In this document: positions 56,506 to 64,000 of the stretch, one piece after another
Layout: each line of letters begins with the position of its first letter
Numbering within the stretch: position 1 is the first letter of the stretch
DNA from: Hyaloperonospora brassicae
Taxonomy: Eukaryota; Oomycota; Peronosporomycetes; Peronosporales; Peronosporaceae
DNA length: 64,000 nucleotides
Direction of reading: 5' to 3'
NCBI GenBank assembly: GCA_947650285.1
Contig: CANTFL010000251.1
Location: 464,795 to 528,794, forward strand
Made by a program: the position numbers and the translations under genes
Notes under the pieces: model-generated
What the model was told of the DNA's origin: nothing
The model's input: only the letters and a program-made list of their open reading frames with translations
Databases searched by the model: none

Positions 56506-58317
56506 TGTGGCAAAGTCATTAATTTAATTTTATGATATGGATCGGTGGCCATCTAATTGAGGCGCCACGTACTGGTGTAAAATGGCACCAAGTGATCTGG
56601 CGATCCGATGAGAGACGGAAGGTGATCCCACGGATATCGACGGACCGATCCAACGGTCGGCCGAAGGATAACGGTCTGAGACGAGGCGCAGAAAGGGGTG
56701 ATTTCTTGGAACAATCTGGGACGAGTCGCAGACATCGATGATTTCCACGGTGCAATCTGGGACGAGAGACTAGATTGAACCAGAAGACCGATCTGAACTG
56801 AGAAAGGTACTTCTGAGACCAAGCGATGCGACGTGACTCTGTGACAAAGTTGCAGCATCCAGGTGATCGAAGATACACATCACCGATCTCCAATGGGAGT
56901 ACTGATTTGGGTTAATTATGGACCGATCTGGAAGTGGGGATGTTTGTGGGAGTCCGTGGGACCGTTGCAAGAATTGTGGATGGTCCATTGTGCGGATAAA
57001 CCGTTGAGTATAGTATCGGAGCATGCACAATGAACGGAAGAACATATAGGGCCGGATCGCACTGTGTCGATCCTCAACGATCTCGAATTGGACATTAGAT
57101 CGGTCATGTTCCCTGTTGATTATGGATATATCGATGATGGAGCTGTTGTATGATAATGTACATGCTTGTTGAAGATCCATGAGTTATGTCCCAAAAGTTC
57201 AGACCGAAAGAGCCAGTGGAAGCCGGTTGAATTGACGTCGCAAAATGGATTTAGACACATTCCACATCTTGGATACTATTTTGGACTTTTCGGTACCAAA
57301 ATTGGGTATTTGGTACCATATTTGGAATTTGCTCCCTTTTGGTGTCTAGGTACGATATCGGGAGTATTGGCGCTATCTTCGGAGCACAGGTCACGAGATT
57401 TCGGCACGTGTTCAAGGGGGCGGTCAAGCTTAAAGGTGATATCAGTTTGGAGAGTGACCTACGGTTGGGAATAGACTTAATGATAGGTTGGCTATTAATT
57501 TGGTTGGATAATAAAACAGTTACCGTTTTTACATATAAAGCACGTCGCAGACTTCTCTTCCGGGCAGGATATTTGGCCTCCCGTCGATCAAGAGACGTTG
57601 CACGCGCCGTGTTTCGTGTACTCACCTTGGATTGTTTGGCCAAGGTGGGGTTAAGGCTAACTCAACTCAACTCAAACTGCTAGGGTAGCAGCCACGCAAC
57701 AAAGGAAAAGGAAAAGGATTTTGGTTACAAGATTGCGAGGCGGCTCAAGTGGTCAGAATATCTGGACAAGGAGTTCAAGACATAACCGAGCAAGACCGAA
57801 GCGATCTACTGGACAGATCGGCGTGTTTCATTTTGGCGAAACAAGCAACCGACCCACCCACATTGCGCACTTCCGGCAAGATCGGCCGATCCTAAGACCA
57901 GATCGGACCGATCCCAGCGCAAGATCGACGCAAGACTACTATTTGCTGAGTGAAGATTTCCGCACAGCGAAGACCCCGATCCCGAAGACGAATCGAGATC
58001 GGTGTGATTAAAGATCGAGATCGCGACATCTCCAAATAGAGATCGCCGCGACTCAAGATCAAGATCGCAGAACCCCGTTCGTGGTGTGAAGATTTCCGCA
58101 CCGGAAGCAAACGCTCAACACCAAACCCTCAGCGAGATCGACATCTCCCAAGGCCATTACGAAGAGCTCAAGCCAGCCCAACCGACGGGTACACAAGGTG
58201 AGAACAAGTCTATACAACAAGGCACGGATCGGAGTACCCCCTCCGTGAGTCGGCAAGTCTGGGCAAGTGGAAGATCGACACTCACTAAAGTAATTTTGTG
58301 AGATCGACTTCACCACA
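56506..58317 (+). repeat. LTR B: solo LTR of the gypsy2 family, inverted inside gypsy2
   Basis: 1812 bp, opposite in orientation to LTRs A and C. On the minus strand it begins TGTGGTGAAGTCGATCTCAC as LTR C does on plus, and ends with GACTTTGCCACA. It differs from LTR C by point changes and an internal segment near 57520-57660. Flanks are CTGC (56502-56505) and CTGT (58318-58321), an imperfect 4-bp target duplication matching the 4-bp size of gypsy2. No internal element sequence is present, so it is best read as a later insertion reduced to one LTR by recombination. It separates the protease/linker from the reverse transcriptase. Confidence 0.82.
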
Positions 58318-59870
58318 CTGTCATGTGCTGCTCGATATCTTCAGCAAACAAATCTTCACTTTCGTGGTAGTAAACTGGTGTTACCGCGATCTCGGCATCT
58401 TCAGTCTTAAACATTGCTTCTTCCTTGGGCTCTTTCGTCTCTACCGGATGGTCCAAATTCAGCAGTGTATCATTCGGTTCGGCCTTCGATAGAGACGATA
58501 TGTCACGTAGCCAGTCGGGATCTGTATCGCGATCTCCCTTCGTAGCATGTTGGGCTCCGATTTCTTGATCGCTATCTACCCGCGCTAGTTCGGCTCCGTT
58601 GACCATTACTTCCCTCGCAACCCCAACATCTGTCTTTTGCGATTCGTCATCGCCAGCTTGCTGCGTTATCATGGAAATTGCTGGAGGTATATTATTTAAC
58701 GCGTCGGACTGACGTTTCATGATGCATTTGGGATTGGCATACGTAGGGCGATCTACCAGTGGTCCGATCTGTTCTTTTGGGGTTCATTCACTCGATCCGT
58801 TGTAGCCTCATACGCCAGAGTTTGCCACTCCTTGTACTTCCCCGATCCGACCATCACAAAACCTTGAGTTCGTGGTACCATATCGCCTTCGGTCCACAAG
58901 CCTAATATAGTGTGGGTGGGAAGTATGATCTCACGGTCGCCAGTGTTGGTCATCTGCAGGTACTTCGTCTTACCCAACCCCGAGATCACAGTGGGAACCC
59001 AATCCGGTCCTTTAGCGATCCACAACTTCATCTTAGTCCCTCCGATCCCGATCTTCACTTCCCTTGACTCTCCGACCGGAATCACCACGTGTTGGTCTTT
59101 CGCCGTTATATGTTGTATCTTCGATCCGTACGCGGGGCGACGTCCTTCGAGATGAATACGGATTTCTTCCGGTAGACATAGCGCGCCATCGGCTAGATCG
59201 AGCCGCACTCCGGCAGGCACCATAAATCCATGCCCAGAATCGCTTCTTGCCCTGCCAGATCGCCTACCCACACATTGAAATAGTATACCAGCGATCCCGC
59301 GAGGGTTACTTTGATCTTGGTACGTCCTATCGTCATGTACGGGGTTTCTCCGATCCCGATACATTCTTGTCGTTGACTTTCGTCAGTGTAACAACCGACC
59401 TTACGAGCAAAGATGGTGTCAATGATCGACACTTCAGCACCAGAATCAAATAACATAGTAGCTTTTGCGTTGTTGATCTTGCCAACAGCTTTAGATTGTT
59501 TGAACCACTTCCCGGGCGAGTAGTGCTTCCAGTATCCGCGAGATTCACCGTAAGCGAGCTCGATCTCCATGGTGGGTTCATATCGCGAGTATCTATCGAT
59601 CCGCTTCAGATGGGACACGGAAGCAAGACGTTTTGACTTCGAACGAGATATATTTGTTTCCATATCTGTATCCTGCTTACTCTCGCGATCCGTCTTCTTC
59701 TTCTCCACGTATGCAATAATGCAGAGCCCAGAACGCTCGGCTCGTACCAGATTCAAACCTGGCGAGCGTCCTAGTTTAACATCTTCTCGGCCTTTTCTGG
59801 CAGCATCCCCGCATGCTTGTTCGGGACATACCACTGGCGGATCATGTTGTAGAACTCCTCCATGGGACAC
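58318..59870 (-). pseudogene. gypsy2 protease and linker
   Basis: ATMLFDSGAEVSIIDTIFAR contains the retropepsin active site DSGA, and YFNVWVGDLAGQEAILGMDL is the flap/second strand. After a frame change near 59200-59360 the linker reads GFMVPAGVRLDLADGALCL, IPVGESREVKIG and GFVMVGSGKYKEWQTLAYE, then an acidic part up to EDIEQHMT, where LTR B cuts in. The protease frame overlaps the end of gag by about 100 bp in the -1 frame. Several breaks are present. Confidence 0.8.
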
Positions 59871-62244
59871 TTCCCCGGGTCGTGCATCTCACCGCAGGCA
59901 CGGCACACGAAGAAACAGTTGTCAGAGGGGTGTCCTTTACGCCCACACTTCTGGCAAGTGAGCCGCTTCCAGCAACCGAGATCTCCATGCTTGGTTGATC
60001 CGCAATGAGTACACGGCTTCGATGGCAAATTGCGATCTTGATAGTCTCGACGATTGTACGGGTCGACCGATCTCGCGTTTGCCGTACCGTCATTAGGAGA
60101 TGAACGCCGATTCGTAGTAGCAGCCACGTGGACCGATCTCAATCGATCTTCCGAACCCGATCCGTAGGTGTCCGATCCTGACTCGCTGCTGACGTCCTCG
60201 GTACGGAATATCCTCACCTCTCGTGCAGACTTAGACAGCGCTGGACCCTGATTTCCCGTCTGTCTGAACTTGGACGATCCCATCATCACTTTCCCTTGAC
60301 GCGATCTCCCATGTTGATATCCATGTAGCGTTTTTCGCATGGCATCTGCGTTTTCTATATTCAGCAGTAGCAATTGATTGAGCAGATCGGGGTCGTCCAA
60401 GGTGTCAATAAAATGGTTGACATGTTCTTTGCGCGCAGCTGGCAATCCAGTCATCACCGGTATCTTCGCCTGCATTCCCATCACGTTGAGCCGTTGCAGG
60501 TACTGCAAAGGATTTTCGTCCGATCGTTTCTTTGCGTGGTAATGTTGCCGGCTCGCGGACATCCCGTGTCCCGCATATTCCACAAGAAAACTGTCCATCA
60601 ATTCTTTCCAATTGAATCTCGTCGATCTGCGCAGATGTCGGTACCAGTAACGGGCGGGACCCCCCATGAGATCACCGAAAACCAGACATCTGTCTTCGTC
60701 CGGTGCTTGGTCCCGATGAATGCTGACTTCACTTTGCCGATCCAGATTCGTGCTTTATCTTCTTCTTAGTGCTTCCTTGAGAATTCTTTCAGTTCAGAAA
60801 TCGATGAGATTCTGATCCTCTGCGTGATGCTTCCCCCTCCGGTAGTCACACCGGTCGCGGCTACGTGAGGGCGCCGTGGTTCGGGCATCCATAGATCATC
60901 TGGGTCGTATTCCGCTCCATGATGGATCTGCTGGTAAGTTTCCGACTCCACCGATTTCATCTCCACATCCGGCATGTCATGGCTTTCGTGCTAGGGTTGG
61001 AGAAAGGTACGGCGATGTGGGTGGTGGTTTGGCTGTCGATTCATTCGCTGAGCTGTACGTTGATCCGCCTCGTACTTCTTCATGGCTGCATTGAAGTGCC
61101 GACTTAGATCGCTTTCTTCTTGCTCGTCCAGCCCAGTACGGGTACCGGCCGATCTCAGTAACATGTCGCTCTTGGCTCGTCCTTTAAAGGCGTCAATCTT
61201 GGCTTGGCCGATCTTGTTCTTTAGAAACGTTCCACCCGATGGTCCCAGAGACATCCGACGAATGCTGGTGGATCCATCTGACTCACTCTCGGAGTCATCC
61301 GAGGCGTAGCGGGGCGATCCCGCGGGGTGTTCCTGGAGCGAGTCTGAGGGTGTCTCGGTATTGTCTTCAGGAGTTTTGGCTTTGCCCACCAGCATAATCA
61401 TGATCTCCACAAACACATTCACCGCGTTGTTCAACTGTTCCAAGCTGCAACTCAGCAGTTCATCTCCATTAAAAGCGTTAGGTCAGACACCCATGTCGTC
61501 CAACATCTGCAAAATCAAATTGATCTCGTCGACTTTGTTGGTCCCAGGAGGTGGGACCGAGATCGGCTTATCCAGAGGACCAATCAACTTGGGCCTTAAT
61601 ATCTTGAACACTGGATCCGTCTTGAATAGTGTCTTCAAATGGCCATAATAGTACTGCCATTTCGCACGCTCCTGTGCCTCACCCGTCGTCTCCTTCTTCT
61701 CCCTGGACGCGATCTTCACTAAGTTGTATTCCGTCTTCGGCATCGCGATCTTATCTGGTGTTTCCTCGTATGCCTCTTTGACTTCGATCTTCGATTGCAC
61801 GGTTCTGCCGATTTGGCGATCTTTGACGTCCGATCCCATTGATCTCGTCGTGGGTTGTTCCGATGTGATCGATCTCGTGATCGTGTTACTCGGCTTGAGG
61901 TCGGGAGATCTGTCAACGAGAAAGTAGGGTTTGGTTTTCGCTTTTGGATTTTCACCCAGAAGATTGCTCTTTGCAGAGCGATCTGCGGTGGCCCCCGAAA
62001 GGGCCCTAGGAGGTATTTGAGGTTTATCTTCCAGATCGATCTCTCGATCTTCCTCTTTCATTTTAATTTCCTCAGAGCCCTTCCCAAAACTCTTATGATC
62101 CGAGGATCTTGTGTTTATGCGTGTCTGCGTCGATCCCTCTGTCGCTGACACTTCAATCCCAGGTTCTTGCTTGATCTTGACATCTTCGCCAGTGGACTCA
62201 CAGTGAAATCCAGAGGCCTCAGAAGATTCGGGCACGCGCACCAT
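59771..62244 (-). pseudogene. gypsy2 Gag with three zinc knuckles, several breaks
   Basis: The frame begins right after the LTR, with its ATG in the primer site. The N-terminus is charged (DVKIKQEPGIEV) and continues to 61483, where a TGA interrupts; it resumes in frame at 61443 and meets a TAG at 60991. A third piece (60975-60766) ends in a TAA and a frameshift follows. The clean capsid/nucleocapsid frame 60667-59771 has RYWYRHLRRSTRFNWKELM and NPLQYLQRLNVMGMQAK. It also has three knuckles: CTHCGSTKHGDLGC, CQKCGRKGHPSDNC and CRACGEMHDPGKC. It ends KAEKMLN at a TAG. Gag forms the particle and binds RNA. Confidence 0.82.
62226..62243 (-). promoter_or_regulatory. Primer binding site of gypsy2
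   Basis: On the coding strand TGGTGCGCGTGCCCGAATC starts 1 bp after LTR C. Its TGG start and position fit a tRNA primer site; it resembles the gypsy1 site only partly. Confidence 0.65.
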
Positions 62245-63978
62245 TGTGGTGAAGTCGATCTCACAAAATTACTTTAGTGAGTGTCGATCTTCCACTTGCC
62301 CAGACTTGCCGACTCACGGAGGGGGTACTCCGATCCGTGCCTTGTTGTATAGCCTTGTTCTCACCTTGTGTACCCGTCGGTTGGGCTGGCTTGAGCTCTT
62401 CGTAATGGCCTTGGGAGATGTCGATCTCGCTGAGGGTTTGGTGTTGAGCGTTTGCTTCCGGTGCGGAAATCTTCACACCACGAACGGGGTTCTGCGATCT
62501 TGATCTTGAGTCGCGGCGATCTCTATTTGGAGATGTCGCGATCTCGATCTTGAATCACACCGATCTCGATTCGTCTTCGGGATCGGGGTCTTCGCTGTGC
62601 GGAAATCTTCACTCAGCAAATAGTATTCTTGCGTCGATCTTGCGCTGGGATCGGTCCGATCTGGTCTCAGGATCGGCCGATCTTGCCGGAAGTGCGCAAT
62701 ATGGACAGATCGGTTCTTGTTTCGCCAAAATGAAACACGCCGATCTGTCCAGTAGATCGCTTCGATCTCGCTCGGTCTTGTCTTGAACGCCTTGTCCAGA
62801 TCTTCTGACCACTTGAGCCGTCTCGCGATCTTGTAACCAAAATCCTTTTCCTTTTCCTTTGTTGTGTGGCTGCTACCCTAGCAGTTGAGTTGAGTGTGAG
62901 TACTTGATCGATCCGGGCCAGATATCCCGAGATCGCTCTTCTCGATCTTGGCCAACAATCCAAGATCGGTCTTCTGTGTCCCTGTAACACGCGTGCCTTG
63001 ACCCGCCGGGGAAGCCAAATAAATCTTTCCCGGAGAAGAGGGGAGGAGAACGTGCGTCGTGAGCAGAAGAAGTAGAGTTCAAGTCTGTTTATTAACCAAC
63101 CAAATTAATAGCCAACCTATCATTAAGTCTATTCCCAACCGTAGGTCACTGTCCAAGTCGATATCACCTTTAAGCTTGACCGCCCCCTTGATCACGTGTC
63201 GAAATCTCGTGACCTGTACTCCAAAGATAGCGCCAATACTCCCGATATCGCACCTAGACACCAAAAGGACCAAATTCCAAATACGGTACCAAATACCCAA
63301 TTTTGGTACCGAAAAGTCCAAAATAGTATCCAAGATGTGGAATGTGTCTAAATCCATTTTGCGACGTCAATTCAACCGGCTTCCACTGGCTCTTTCGGTC
63401 TGAACTTTTGGGACATAACTCATGGATCTTCAACAAGCATGTACATTATCATACAACAGCTCCATCATCGATATATCCATAATCAACAGGGAACATGACC
63501 GATCTAATGTCCAATTCGAGATCGTTGAGGATCGACACAGTGCGATCCGGCCCTATATGTTCTTCCGTTCATTGTGCATGCTCCGATACTATACTCAACG
63601 GTTTATCCGCACAATGGACCATCCACAATTCTTGCAACGGTCCTACGGACTCCCACAAACATCCCCACTTCCAGATCGGTCCATAATTAACCTAAATCAG
63701 TACTCCCATTGGAGATCGGTGATGTGTATCTTCGATCACCTGGATGCTGCAACTTTGTCACATAGTCACATCACATCGCCCGATCTCAGATTCTTGTCCC
63801 AGATCACTCAATGGAAATCGTTCCATACCCATCATTCTGACGACAGTTGGATCGGATCGCCGATCCTGTTTCCTTATTGGATCGCCAAGTACCATGGCCT
63901 CTTTTTCCACCAGTGAGTGGCGTCCTAAATGTGTAGCCACCGATCCTCGTACAAAATTTGATGAGTGACTTCACCACA
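62245..63978 (-). repeat. LTR C of gypsy2 (5' LTR), 1734 bp, rich in GATC
   Basis: On the plus strand it begins TGTGGTGAAGTCGATCTCAC and ends GACTTCACCACA, a 12-bp inverted terminal repeat. I count about forty GATC tetramers by eye. Short open frames in it are not supported as genes. Confidence 0.92.
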
Positions 63979-63982
63979 GAAC
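63979..63982. repeat. Target site duplication GAAC, right copy (gypsy2)
   Basis: GAAC follows the end of LTR C directly and equals 40089-40092. Confidence 0.85.
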
Positions 63983-64000
63983 CATAATGGAACGGGCGGT
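63983..64000 (+). CDS. Continuation of the split copia Gag-protease frame
   Basis: The last 18 bases follow the duplicated target site. Joined conceptually to 40092, they keep the copia reading frame open and read on from the protease segment. Only about six codons are visible, so this rests mainly on the target duplication and frame match. Confidence 0.65.

Larger units (their letters stand above)
40093..63978 (-). mobile_element. Ty3/gypsy element gypsy2, carrying nested insertions
   Basis: The element spans 23.9 kb and its coding strand is minus. Its order along the coding strand is: LTR C (63978-62245), primer site, gag, protease, linker, reverse transcriptase, first RNase H, second RNase H, integrase, chromodomain, antisense gene, polypurine tract, and LTR A (49487-40093). 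Both LTRs are in the same orientation and begin and end TGTGGTGAAGTC/GACTTCACCACA. Insertions account for much of the length: gypsy3 (7651 bp) inside LTR A and solo LTR B (1812 bp) in pol. The two LTRs are about 93-95 percent identical where compared by eye, so it is older than gypsy3. Gag and pol carry stops and frameshifts. Confidence 0.9.

Noticed and set aside
58086..58301. Conserved short frames in all three gypsy2-family LTRs (also 62261-62476)
   Set aside because: They recur only because the LTRs are copies, are short, and are open on both strands; there is no sign of a protein.
1..64000. RXLR, Crinkler or other secreted effector genes, rRNA genes and CRISPR-like arrays
   Set aside because: I looked for signal peptide plus RXLR/EER or LFLAK motifs, rRNA signatures and spaced repeats and found none.

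Overview
The window looks like nuclear DNA of an oomycete, probably Peronosporales (Phytophthora or a downy mildew). The evidence is short GT-AG introns (77 and 140 bp), GC-rich compact genes in the left quarter, and Ty1/copia and Ty3/gypsy proteins of the type I know from Phytophthora. No species was determined and no database was searched.

Layout. (1) Positions 1-8300 hold three host genes: the 5' part of the splicing factor SLU7 (minus), a 1553-residue protein with six bromodomains (plus, two exons), and a cyclin (minus, two exons). SLU7 and the bromodomain gene are divergent and share a 280-bp promoter region with three copies of a GC-rich/CCAAT-type repeat. (2) Positions 8300-16450 hold unassignable sequence with one LINE-type RNase H relic, then two convergent lineage-type genes: a membrane protein and a protein with NPF motifs. 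(3) Positions 16450-24320 are an AT-rich gene desert with a decayed copia gag relic and a 76-bp near-perfect hairpin. (4) Positions 24325-64000 are a retrotransposon nest.

The nest reads like stacked insertions. A copia element starting near 38791 has an open gag/protease frame (39086-40092). It is split by a 23.9-kb Ty3/gypsy element, here called gypsy2 (40093-63978, coding strand minus). Its 1.7-kb LTRs have 12-bp inverted termini and it has the 4-bp target duplication GAAC. The copia sequence resumes, with a compatible frame, in the last 18 bases of the window. Inside the left LTR of gypsy2 sits a younger complete element, gypsy3 (41391-49041, target duplication GACAC). Inside the gypsy2 coding region sits an inverted solo LTR of gypsy2's own family (56506-58317). 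To the left lies a decayed third element, gypsy1 (26254 to about 36570, plus strand), inserted in a copia pol relic.

The most interesting signals are in the gypsy elements. All three carry protein-coding sequence on the strand opposite to gag-pol, in the interval between pol and the 3' end, pointing at the 3' end of pol; in gypsy2 and gypsy3 it starts about 100 bp inside the 3' LTR. gypsy1 and gypsy2 also encode a second RNase H domain between the first RNase H and the integrase. The first RNase H has lost catalytic acidic residues while the second keeps all four. gypsy2 is very rich in GATC tetramers (about 40 in a 1.73-kb LTR, against about 7 expected). Dual RNase H plus antisense coding recalls plant Tat-lineage elements such as Ogre and Retand, a probable case of convergence.
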